Source: Solea solea
Taxonomy: Eukaryota > Chordata > Actinopteri > Pleuronectiformes > Soleidae
Assembly: GCF_958295425.1 (NCBI RefSeq)
Contig: NC_081149.1
Span: forward strand, 13,908,961 to 13,972,960
Direction of reading: 5' to 3'
DNA: 64,000 nucleotides
In this document: one piece after another, positions 25,195 to 36,700 of the stretch
Numbering within the stretch: position 1 is the stretch's first letter
Layout: each line of letters opens with the position of its first letter
Notes under the pieces: model-generated
Databases searched by the model: none
The model's input: only the letters and a program-made list of their open reading frames with translations
Told to the model about the DNA's origin: nothing
Made by a program: the position numbers and the translations under genes

Positions 25195-25215
25195 TTTTTT
25201 TTTTTTTTTTTTTTT
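25195..25215. repeat. Poly-T tract
   Basis: 21 consecutive T. It could be the poly(A) tail of a minus-strand retroinsertion, but no element body was recognised beside it. Confidence 0.85.
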
Positions 25216-26239
25216 AAAGAATACCTGGCCTTTAGAAATCCATTTGTAGCTCCCAGGATTCTGTACAGTGTGTACTATCTATTATCTGCGATCGTCCTCC
25301 CTCCCTCATTCATTGTGGATCAGGACGGATGGAAACATCGGCCCTTGTTGTACAGACTATCACATTCCCCTTTGTTACGCAAAAGCAGAACCTTTATCTC
25401 AACCCAGAAGGAATGTACGAGTACACCGTGTTTGTGTGTGTCCGTGTGCATGCCCGTCCACGCTGCAGTGAGAAATATGACAAGTGAAGGGAAAAAAAAG
25501 GGAAAAAAAGCGTTGATGGTGAAAAACAGGAGATTTTCCTGCTGCTGCTAACCACCACCACCGCACATTCACTAGGTTTTTCTCACTCCTTGCATCCCCC
25601 CCCCCGCCGCAGCTTGGCAACTCGCCTCTCATTTCCCATCAGTCACGGTCACCTCCTTGACCCTGTCTGTAATTCTCAAAAGTGTCATTATTATCGACAG
25701 CAGTGGTGCAAAATATTCTTTGGCTGCAGTTGCTCAAGGGTCATTGTGGGCAATTTCTTATCCGCTGTGTTTTTTTTTGTTTTTGGAATCCCATTTTATG
25801 AAAATGCTGTTATTATTGTGCACGTGTGGAACACACTTCCACGAATTGTACCCGTGTTCCAACAAAACCCTGGAGGAAGTGCCTCAGAGGGAAATATATA
25901 AATAAGCCCCTTTCTTCCATTTCACTACGTTGCTGTTGTTGTTCAAATAGAACACTTTTAATCTCTCACCGGCCGGGTTTGAACAAAATGTTAAGTGTCA
26001 AAGGCTGAGCTGCTGTGGGTTTTACAGGCTTTGTAGTGTTTTGCTAAACATTTCCCAACTCTATCACCACTATCTGAGCTGTGTGAATCTTAACATACGC
26101 ACATTGTTAATGATCAACTAGCACTAAAGGTCTAAAAGACTGAAAAGCAGATTTATGGAGACGAGTAAACACTCGATACCATTCAGTGTACTGTCGAACA
26201 TTCAAATATGCTTCTACGCTACGTCATCTTTAATATTAA

Positions 26240-26845
26240 AACCACTAATATCGTGTAGGTCGCCTTGTGCCACCAAAATTGCTCTAACTCAGCATGGAGT
26301 CTGCGGAGAACTGGGGAACGTTGAGGCCAAGTCAACACCTCAGAGCCATTTTCATGCTCCTCAAATTATTCTCAAACCATTTTTCTTTTGCAGAGTGGCA
26401 GACAGTGATTTTCACGTGAAAGAGGCAGCTGCCATCAGGGGCTGCACAGCTGTACTTTTACTTCATCCGTGTAAAAGTTGGTGCCAATTGTCAAATTAAG
26501 GTCCTCCTCTACAGAAAGGTCAGGAGCCAAGGTTTCCCGGCAACATCATCACAGAGCCTCTGCTAACTCGCCTCATCCGCAGGTGAATGACGCACAAGAC
26601 GCCCGTCTACGTGATGTCAAAGGAACTATGACTCATCACATCAGGCCTTTTTTTTTTCAATGCTCTCTGTCGTCCACTTGTGACAGTCAGCGTGCGTATA
26701 CTCGGACCAGTCTGCGTTAGCAAATACACATGAAGCTGCGACGCATTGTGAGCTCTGACACCTTTCTATCATAACTAGTGTTGCTCTTCTGTGGGATCTG
26801 ACCACACAAGCCTCTCATCCGTCACCCTTTCTCCTGAGTTCTGGG
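26240..26845 (-). mobile_element. Decayed Tc1/mariner transposon, transposase antisense
   Basis: Segments match, in order and reverse orientation, the transposase region of the Tc1-like element family found across teleosts: GTAGGTCGCCTTGTGCCACC, GGCCAAGTCAACACCT, CTCAAACCATTTTTCTTTTG, GAAAGAGGCAGCTGCCATCA, CTGACACCTTTCTATCAT, CTCTTCTGTGGGATCTGACC. Large internal deletions and frame breaks make it non-functional. The terminal repeats were not found. The match is recalled from the family pattern, not computed. Confidence 0.7.
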
Positions 26846-26949
26846 TGTCCAGGTCACTGTCTTACAAGCATTGTTGTAAGGTAACAAAGTACAAATACTT
26901 CGTTACTGTACTTGGTCTGTCTTGATGACTTGGTCTAGTCTTGATGAGC

Positions 26950-27075
26950 TGCTTTACACTATACTCACCCATTCAACATGAGGTCTTGACACTTGAGACT
27001 AGAAGGGCAAAGAATTGAACCCCCAACCTTCCAGTGGAAAGACAACTCACTGTACCACTGAGCTACTATGGCTTA
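26950..27075 (-). mobile_element. tRNA-derived SINE, second copy
   Basis: On the minus strand: ATAGTAGCTCAGTGGTACAG (A box), GAAGGTTGGGGGTTCAATTC (B box), then GTGTCAAGACCTCATG and GAGTATAGTGTAAAGC. Same head and type as the 8.47-kb copy. It is inserted within an 'AAGTACAAATACTT' repeat, pieces of which lie on both sides. Confidence 0.65.
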
Positions 27076-27612
27076 ACCCAACTCCTCAGATTTTTTAAAA
27101 ACATGTACATTTTATATCAGAAAATGACTTTTGATATAGTACAGTAAACGTCATATACTTACTTAAGTAAGTAATATTATTTAAAAAAAGTGACTTCTGG
27201 TAAGATACTTTACCCTTTTAGGCACTTTATACAAGACTGCTTTCAACAACCACATCAGATCGACAGCTACTAACCACTATATACCAGGCAACACAATCTG
27301 TTGTTTTGGAAGATGATCTAATCTACACGTTAAACCATCAAAATCTGACCTCGGATCAAGTCAGTTCGTTAAGGTTGTCTATCCCAACCATCCTCTTCAC
27401 CCAGTCACCCATGTTTAACAGATGCCATAGTAATGGAATAATCTCACATCTGAACTGTGTGTACGTCATCGACAAAACAATGTGTCCTCGTGACTTTCTG
27501 AAGAACACATAAACCCTTTTCCATGGTGTTGTCAGACAACAGGACACAGATAACGATCAGCACTTCTCTGTAATGCCACTCATGTCTCTGTCATTCTTAG
27601 CAATGCGTGAAT

Positions 27613-27613
<1 letters not shown>

Positions 27614-27642
<29 letters not shown>
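27614..27642. repeat. (GT)n microsatellite
   Basis: About 14 GT units. Confidence 0.92.
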
Positions 27643-27643
<1 letters not shown>

Positions 27644-28636
27644 ATGACACAGTGCCATTTTTACTGCATGCTCATTCCATTGAGAAGAAGTCATTCCTAT
27701 TGATCGCTGTTCCAGGCATCATTTAATATGATAGCCTACATATTCACTTGGAAATATCGACCTTTCCCCAATGCCCCAACATTTTGCACCATAAATAGTT
27801 CAGTGGCATGAAATAAAAAGTTAGAACGCTGTAAATAAAGGATGGGTTTAAACAGTAACAGAGCTCTGTTTATTTTAATAAAGCGGTTAAAAAAAAAAGA
27901 AGCTTGTTCATTCATTCATGGAGCAGAAGGTTGAACTTAATGCTTAATCAGTGCGACTAATGTGAATTTTTTTCCCCTCATTGTTCCACAGTTCATAGAA
28001 ATTCCATTTCAAACATTGGAAGCATTTGTGTTTCAAGGATATTTCATACTTTCTACACAATTAAAATTTTTCTGGGTCCACGCATCAGACACAACCAAAA
28101 CTCAACAGTTGAAAATAGTCCTGTACAATTTAGCATGAACAAGAAAAAAATCATATATCCACAGCTGCAAAATTTACAAATTTCAATTTATGGGAATGTA
28201 TTTGTTTTAAGAATTCTGCAATTCAGAGAAGTGAATGAGGATTTTTCACAACATGCACATAACAGGGTGATACGCCATTACACAAGGTCAAAATATGAAT
28301 GGCACTTATTTGACTCTATAGATCATTTAACACAGTTTGACCCACTTATACAAATCCAAGCCTGTAATTTGTAGTTTGACTTGTGCAGAACAAAACAGCC
28401 TCAGTCAGATACTGGTTTGATTAGCTGTTAATTTGCACATTGCACTAAATTTAGCCTGCAATTAAGATGTCTTACAAGGTGCATGTAACCAACTTACTTG
28501 TTCACTGCAGTAGTGTTGCAGACTGTGTGCAGCAGCATGTGGACACAGCCCTAATCACATACTGCCACCTGGTGGCCGCCAGATGTAATAGTCTTGCAGC
28601 GGTGTAAAAATCCACAATCGGTGTTTATGACAAATC

Positions 28637-28642
28637 TTTATT
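28637..28642 (-). terminator. cyth1: Probable distal poly(A) signal of cyth1
   Basis: Plus-strand TTTATT (AATAAA on the sense strand) about 2 kb beyond the stop, followed on the sense strand by a T/G-containing stretch. The extent of the UTR is inferred from this. Confidence 0.45.
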
Positions 28643-29945
28643 TCAGCTTGATTAAATGGCAATGATGGAAACCTCAAATCAAACACTACTCAACAGAATG
28701 ACATACAGAAATGGCAAAACTAATGAGGAACATAGTTAAGGACAAAAAAAAATACCCACTATACATTTACGTATGTACAACTTTGATAAATAAACCAATA
28801 CTGTCTAAAAAAAAATGTTTGATTGTTAAGCACTTTTCATTATTTCTCTAGGATTAGTGCACTGAGAGGAGGAGAAGAGGAAGAGGCCCAAGATACAGAA
28901 GAGGCAGAGGGAGTGAGGAGAAGGTAGAACTAACAGTTCTACCGGGTAGAACAGACTACTGCTTGATACACCGAACCCAAGTCTGCACTCACAAAGTTGA
29001 ACCTTCAGAGCAGTTTTTTTTGTTATTTGACAAGATGACATCTAACTGGTCAATCAGCCATCCTCCATCTTTTGGTTCACAACATGTCATTCCTGATACC
29101 AGCAGTAGTTTTGTATAGTTTCACATCAAACTTCCTGAGACGGAACCCACCCTTTCCTTTCCTGGCGTGGCCTCACCACACTTTTTTTTCTTTTTTTTTT
29201 TATTGTGCTGCTTTAAAGCTTCGATCATATGTAACGTGTAATACATACACAAAACCCAAAGAATATTGAGACAGATCACGAGGCTGGGCTGAGGGATAAA
29301 GTGTCATGTGATTTGTTTTACCCTTGAATAGCCCTCCACAAACACAACGTGTGTTACAAGGCAGCAAACAAAGATTAACTGTTGTCCAAGTGGGGAAAAG
29401 AAAACTGAATTACCGTCGCTAACCAGCAGCATTTCTCATCATGTTTCATCTAGAGCGCCAGGCACCACTGTGCAGCACTGAAGTAAAACTAATAATAAAT
29501 TGTTTTGGCTTTTTTTTTAATGACACAGAAATAGAAAGTGTTTTTCGGTTTGAGACATGGTGAAATCAGGAAAAACAATTTGGGAGAGAGGAAATAAAAA
29601 AGGGGCCATTGTGCCTGTTTTCCAGACAACTTAAGACCTAAAAAAAAAAGAGGAGGAAAGTAAAGAAACCCACGATGAAGGACATTCGTCCCTTGTAGAC
29701 GACACTAATCCCCAGGGATGCGTCTCAAAGACCTTCAGGAAATTAACAGTAAGAGCCAGATCCAACACTGAGACCCTGTCCAGACAAGCAGACACCCTCA
29801 CCTGCAGCGGCGTGTCCCCGTAATTTTCTTTTACAAAAAACAAAAACTAAACGCAGGGGCCTTTCATCCCTCACATGGCTGTCAGGATCCAGTTTATAGA
29901 AAGTTTCCGAACATCTTAACAATCTCCTGAGTGGCAACTTTATTA

Positions 29946-29970
29946 TTTTTTTTTTTTTTTTTTTTTTTTT
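29946..29970. repeat. Poly-T tract in the cyth1 3'UTR
   Basis: 25 consecutive T on the plus strand, i.e. A25 in the cyth1 transcript, right after a sense AATAAT/AATAAA. It can cause internal oligo(dT) priming. Confidence 0.9.
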
Positions 29971-30387
29971 ACAGACATTTTCTTTTTTCTACAAAACCGC
30001 TAACAGTTGGCAAATATTAGCCCCCTCCCTCCCTCCCAACCCCCCTGCAGTTTCTGCTGCAAAACCATTTTATCTTACAAAAGTAAACAAACAAAAAAGA
30101 CTACAGAGGAATAAACAGTAAAAGCTGTACAAATAGACATGTATTGCCCACACGTATTAAAGCACATCAGAAAAGGTCTTAGCTTTTCTTCCATAAAGCG
30201 AGGAATATTTTGGTTAGGGCACCACACCCTGTCAGACCTGCTGAGTTAAATGTGAGCTGTGGGGGGGCGGGGGGGACTGCATGGGTGTATGTATGTTGTC
30301 TAGGTACGCAGTGCATATTGGAGTAGTTTTATTTTGCTGCAGAAAGATTCCCTTTCGGATTCCTAGACAGAAAGCACACACAAAGCT

Positions 30388-30390
<3 letters not shown>

Positions 30391-30419
<29 letters not shown>
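30391..30419. repeat. (GA)n microsatellite
   Basis: About 14 GA units inside the predicted cyth1 3'UTR (CT in the transcript). Confidence 0.92.
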
Positions 30420-30423
<4 letters not shown>

Positions 30424-30667
30424 GAGCGATAGTGACACAAGAGGTTAGACGAGGCTTTGACTCGGACTCTTATCTAGAAACCCCAGCATGCTTTCTGTTT
30501 TTCTAGCCAGTAGAGTCCTAACGCCACACAGCTAGTAAATATAACCTAGAGAAACTCCCCAGAGAAGGTCTGAGGCAGACCTGAACTGTGGTCTCTGCGC
30601 CGGCCCAGACACCAGACACCGGGACCCCCTGATCTGTCAAGTGCAACATCGGGAAAGCTGAGCAGCT

Positions 30668-30746
30668 CTAGTGCCTCTTCATGGATGACACCTTTTTCTT
30701 CCTGGCTGCCAGCATCTCGTAGAAGGGATCCCTGCTGATGGCAGCT
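30668..30746 (-). CDS. cyth1: cyth1 exon 14 (C-terminal polybasic tail, stop)
   Basis: Encodes [25 protein letters not shown] and a TAG stop at 30,668-30,670. The basic tail assists membrane binding and autoinhibition in cytohesins. Acceptor GCCCACAG. Confidence 0.96.
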
Positions 30747-33700
30747 CTGTGGGCACAGACGGAGAGGGAAATGTCACAGGGAAGAGCCAAAGTGTAAGTG
30801 CTGCACTTTTTTATGAGCTATGTAGTGTTAGATGTAGTGCGTTTGCAGTCAAGTAGGGACATGTTTTCCCCTTTTTCCTGTTAAACTGCCACAGTTGGTT
30901 TAACCAGTTGTTGTTTTTTTACTTGGCACAATCATGTTTCATAATATTCTTAGGTGAAAAATCAAGCAACATGTACAGCAGAGGTCCATGGAGGGAGAGA
31001 CATGAGTTCTGGCCCTGCACACGTTTCTTTTTCATTTGGTATGGCTTATACTTTATGAACATATCGAATAAAACCCCATACATCTGTTTAAAACACTTCC
31101 TTCTACATCTCCAGAACAACCCTGCCTCAATGATCACAAAATAAAATATAAATAGACAAAAGATTTACTTGATGCTGTTCATCCATTCATCTTTTTCCTC
31201 AGTAGTGGGGGCAGAGATGCGATAAAAAGTATGGTTGCCCTCCACGACGCGTCCATCAGCCTCTGTCTTGCATGCTTTTATCACTTGGTCCTTGTTGTCA
31301 GGAATGAAGAGCTCAAAGCAATTCTACAAAGGTAAAGTCAATGAAGGTTAACAATTATAGAAAGTAAAAATGAATTAAGCCTAAAAAAAAAAAGAGAGAA
31401 AAATCATATGCAATTAAACCCCCTAAGGATCTGTGTTATGGATTTTAGGCTATCTTTAAAGTGTCACATGCTGTAACTTGTACACACCACAGGTATTAAA
31501 ATACGGATGAAGACGTGCGGGGCACCGATTTACTAAATTGGAAGCTCTGGAGCAAATCAAATGCTCAAAGAGTCTGCACAGCAGTGAGCCAGATTGTTTT
31601 TTTTGGGGGGGTCCACAGGTTTTTGTTTTTTTCTTTAACAGGTGTGCTTCTGGTTGTGAATTTAGAAATGCTTGCATTACACTTTGCATCATCTACAGAC
31701 GTACACAGGGAACACCCTGTTGAACACAAAGGTGTGGCTAATGAAGTATTTGTTTTGGAATGAGACGCTAGTTGTAGTGTACATGAAACTAAGCAAAATA
31801 TTGTGGTTGACGATGAATCAACAAGCTCAAGCGTCATCTCTATTCTCTAGTCAAACACAGATGAAGTGACAGACTGTACAGTTACAGGGAGGTACATGAA
31901 CATTCGAGAGAGAGAAAAAATTATTGGAAGTTCCTTCCTCTGGGTGCAGGATAAGTCGGCACACATTCTTAACAGGACTAAAAATAGAACATTTAATTTA
32001 CTCTTAATTTGGAGTAATACTGAAAAAAAAAAATAAAGTGTAATCCCACATTTAACCAGTAGATGGTGCTGCACTTACCGGCTTCTTATCTTCCACATCT
32101 TTGATGCTCAGGTTCTCCAGTGGGATGATTCCCCTGGGCTCTTTGTCCTGCACAAATATAAAATATGTAAATGTGCACAAGAAACTACAGCAAGCAGCTT
32201 TTCCACCGCGACTGAGAAACTAGGCTGAACTCACTGTGGTGTACTCAAAGTAGTACAGACAGTTGTCCGTGAGGATGAACCACCGCCTCTTCCAGGTTTT
32301 TACTCGTCCCCCTGGGGAGCAAACAGTTGACATCAGAGAGGTTCAACAAAAAAACAAAAGAAAACAAAAAAATCAGAGAAAAAAAGAGATACGAGCACCA
32401 AAGCACCAGGTAGAGCAGCGAGACAGGCAGACAAATGTATGGGCAGACAGACAGATGATGGCTTCTTTTACCCAATTATTCCCTAATTCAAACCATGCTC
32501 CACCATTATCACAACGGCAGAGCCTTCAATGCATTTACTTTGTTCCCTTTGATATATTTCGTGCTAATTTGGCCCCGTTTTTCTTTGTTTGATACAGATA
32601 GGGCTGTGTACCAACCAGCGATACATCAGAAAATGTGGGAAGCACTCAAACGTCTGCATGAGGGAGTAAATAAGGTTACTGAGATTTAACTTTACACCTC
32701 TTTCACGCCTCGTGGGGGACCTCTGGTTAACTCTGAGCTCGCTGATCTGTGACTGACCTCTGACCCCCTTTGTAACCCATACTTCCTGTGAGGAGAAACC
32801 TGATCACAGGAACACATGGGAGCCTGGCAGAGGGAGGATGGGATGCCAACAAAGTGAGGGGAGCAGGAAGCTCAGTGCCTGCAGCTATGCTCAGCTTCTC
32901 TACAGGTATCCCAGACTTGAATTTCCTGTCTCGGCTTTGTTAAATATCTTCCCCAGTTATACAGGAGCGGGGCTCAGTGAATGAGGACTAAGTTTCTTTC
33001 TAATCAATAAGATTTCAGCCTTGACTAGACGAGACTACCCCACCACCACTGTTAGTAAAAAAAAAGCTGCCTTGTGAAATCCATCGACCAGAACAGGAAG
33101 CTTAAAGGATGTTTACATACATACATAAGAGTCAGCACACTTGTATTATCATATAACAGCATCAGCGCTGTATATGATACCCCATCATTTCAGACATCAT
33201 GATAGGTCTACACTAATTATCTACAAACGCCATCAACACTCTTCGGTCGACAGGCAGAGATGGAGAGCTCCTCACCGCATGTCGACCTGTCGGAGCATTA
33301 CAACAAAGACAACGCAGACAAACACAGACAAAAAAAAAAAAAGGACGCAATGGCACAATCACACAGCCGACGGCCTGGAAGTTGATTGGGTTTGTGTTTG
33401 GTTTTTTAACGGTCACATCAGTTCCTGTCTCTATGAGAGAGAGAGAAAAAGAGAGAGAGAGAGAGAGAGGAGTGGCCATCCTCTCATGCTTGAGCGTCCC
33501 GGCAGATTGCTGTTGAGGATGTGTGGCCAGTGCTATGCTGGAGTGGAGGGAGTCACCCATGCAAGATGTAACTGTGAGAGGCTGGGCAGGTGGAGGATAA
33601 GGCAAAATAGGTTTTCTTTTTTTTTTAACTCATGTTTAATTTTTTTTCCTTTTTTTTTCTTCTTACTGATTTATTTGTTTGCCACATTAAATTACAACTT

Positions 33701-36700
33701 TCATTTATTGTAATTAGTAGTACAAAAGTGTACAATTGATCAATTTATTAACCATTTGAGGCATATATTAAGCAACCATTAAGCCCTTTTCAGTGCACTC
33801 CTCAGCCAAGGTTTCTCTCCCAGTTCGGTCCAGTCCACTGCAGCAACACACCGGGCTGCAGCCACACAATTACCCTCCAGATTCATTTATGGCATGACAT
33901 AAAAAGAGCAGAGCCATGTTATTGAAAAGGTGCATTATTCTGTTTCCATACAAGCAAACAACAATAACCCAATGTGTAAACAAGGCCACAATTATTGTGG
34001 AGAGTAAGGTAAAAGCCCTTTGTTGTGCTCACTGTATGGAAAAAAGATATAATGCAGCTTTAAAAAAAAAACAGAGATCAAAGAGAGTGACCACCACAGC
34101 GTACAGAGAAAAGAGGGTCAAACTGCTCAGTATAGTGGTCACAGAGCTTCAGCTCCCAAAGCCAAGCCTACGGGTTGGCAAAGGCACCCAGTGACCACTC
34201 AGCAACCACCCACTGAGATAAAAGAGTGTGGACAAACCACCAGCTCAATGACAGACTGAACAGACAAACATCTGGATTTCAAATGACTTGGTGGAGAGAA
34301 ACAATAAAAGTAAAACAACAAAAAAGAATCTGCAGACAAAAAAAAAACCTGTTTGAATGTAAAACAAATGAGAAGGAAAGCATGGCAGACCACCGAAAGC
34401 ACCCGAGAGCTGAGAGATGGACTAGCATTTTGGGAAGAGCAGGTGTACATACCTCCTGAGGAAAGACAACAGCCAAAATCATGGGAACAAACAAACAAAC
34501 GAAGAAGAAAAGGAAACAAAAACAAAAGGAAATCAAATTATATGATAAAGAATTACAGCACCACAGTCCTTTTAATTCTGGGTCAAGGAGGCTTTAATGC
34601 ACTGCTTCACAGATCTTTAGGCATGTGGGTCAACAGATTGATTTTACAAATCTGCTGTTCTTAAATCAGGCCACAAGGGGGAGTTTTATTCACGTTAAAA
34701 TCCTGTAAAGCACTACATGGATTATCACCTCCACTTAGGTCCATTTCTGTTATATCCAGTCATTTACCTTCCACCATGATTGATCAAATGTGTCAATATG
34801 GAGTCATTGAGAAAGGAATTATTTCTGACTCTCTTGGCGTAGTCTGTTGTTAAGATTCACAGTGATTGGAAGATTCAGCGTCACTTCATAGGATCAGGCT
34901 TTTTACACCAAACTTCACTGTGAATCTGGACAACTGTGAGAGGTCTCAGAGGAAACAGAGGATGAAAAGCTCAGGAGTCAAGGGTTATGACTAATAAACG
35001 TACCAGGTAGCATTGTGGGAAACATTTGCAAAACTATAGGAGCGTGATAAGTTTTATTTTTTTTTTTTTACATTATTCTCTGAAATATATGGTCAGGAAA
35101 AAAAATCCTGTTTAAATTCACTCTGAATCTTTTTTTCCAAAGACAAAAAATTTGAGATTACAGAGAAAAGCCAGGAATATCAAGCAAAACCATGTATTAT
35201 TTAAGAGGTCTGCTGTGTGGTTTCCATTAAGAGATGAAGTATGATTTTCAAATCTGCAACCAAAATCCCCCTGAGGACCAAATGTCTGAGATAAAGGGGG
35301 AAAAATAACTTCTAATCAACAAGTATTCACAGAAAGCAAAAGTTTGTGCGTGTGCACACTTGACTTATAGGCTTTTAAAAGCATGTGCATATCAGTGTAT
35401 GAATACGTCCGTATATATCCCAGCTTAAATAATTTAAAGGTCTCCTCATGTAGTGGTCTGATCTCAAAGCCACATTCATAATACATTAAAGTGAGCAGGA
35501 AGGCCTTCAGATGTTGTGGGTCAAGTGCAACACATGGATTACCACATTCTCTTGGGCACCTCTGTCCTCACATACTCGCACACACACACAGGTTATCAAC
35601 CTGAGGGATGATACTGGTTATCACTGATTTTTAACCTTGGGATAATCCATATATTTGAGCTGCTATGAAACACAAGGCAAAATCATTCATTAAGATAGTG
35701 ATGACAATCATTCTGGACATCTATTACACTAAAACTGAAAATATGTGTATACACTGTATATCTAGTGACACTGACCTAATTTTAGCAGCCACCCCTCTCT
35801 GTCTGGATTGAAGAAAGTGTGTGTGAGGTCATTGCCGTCGTCCTCTGGGATTTTAAAAGGCTCGTTCTTGATGCTCTCGTACAGATTCTGTGGTAGAGAG
35901 AGTTGACCATGAAAACAGAGCAGGTTTGAGGTTAAAGGGGGGAAAAAAATGAACTCACAGACACTCACCCTGAGCAGGTCTTCGGGTAAGTCCCCCCCCT
36001 CGTTGATGCCTCTGTTCATAGAGATAAATCGTTCCACAGAAGGCTTGTCTTTCACGTTGGGGTTGTGGAGGCTGGTGTTTAGCATGATGATGGCAAATGA
36101 TAGGATGTAACAGGTGTCTGTAACACACACACACACACACACACACATGCAGAGTGATAACTGTGTGAGGAAGAGATGAGATTTAAGAGATAGCAAAAGT
36201 TTGCTGTTTATCATAAAATTGCTGCCAGTGTTTAATGTGGTGTTTAAACATGAATGGAAATTAGCTGCACTTTGGGGACTACAGTGGACACAGAGAAACG
36301 GAGTGGAGAAGTTTCATTTAGCGAGGCGAGTGGGTTGGAGTGAAAGGCTGCATGTGGGCAGCTAAGTATGCATACGTAAATGTGAAAGTGCATGTCTTCC
36401 CTCCATGTGTGTATCTATGCTAAAAGACAATGTGGCTAGCACACGGCTGACACAGCAGCACTTTATCTGGCCTGTTGGGCTGTTGAGAAGCGCCATGCAT
36501 TATTCACATCCATCTGCAATCATGTTAGAGGCAGTCGCTCTGTCTGGTCCAGGCATTTCCCAAAAGCCAGACTCTCCACTCCACTATAACACAATTAACT
36601 GCAGTAGACTTTGTGCCAGCTAAATAAAAGGAGTTCAGACATTCATTGATGTGACATTAGATCTGTCTGAAATATGGGGAAACACTGCTTACAATAAGAT

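Larger units (their letters stand above)
17064..28610. other. Gene-poor interval between the candidate gene and cyth1
   Basis: Apart from possible 5' parts of the candidate gene (an ATG at 17,612 in a strong ACCATGG context, without a convincing donor), no coding exon was recognised. It holds a long CT tract, an 11-bp tandem repeat, a Tc1/mariner relic, a SINE and unique sequence at 19-20 kb, 21.5-23.6 kb and 24.6-25.2 kb. No exon resembling PGS1 or DNAH17, which lie here in human, was seen. Confidence 0.55.
28615..30667 (-). other. cyth1: cyth1 3' untranslated region
   Basis: About 2 kb from the stop to a minus-strand AATAAA at 28,637-28,642, similar to the length of the human CYTH1 3'UTR. 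An internal AATAAA at about 29,940 next to a 25-A tract (sense strand) could be an alternative end. It includes a sense (CT)n tract at 30,391-30,419 and a sense C-rich block near 30,260-30,275. Confidence 0.5.
32312..35775 (-). other. cyth1: cyth1 introns around the microexon
   Basis: 3.46 kb split by the microexon into about 1.3 kb (34,456-35,775) and 2.1 kb (32,312-34,452). It contains (GA)n at 33,434-33,470 and several A/T homopolymers; no transposon recognised. Confidence 0.75.

Noticed and set aside
26155..26499. 114-codon plus-strand ORF
   Set aside because: Overlaps and is antisense to the Tc1/mariner transposase relic.
33141..33713. 190-codon plus-strand ORF
   Set aside because: Lies inside a cyth1 intron on the opposite strand and is made of (GA)n and poly-T translation.
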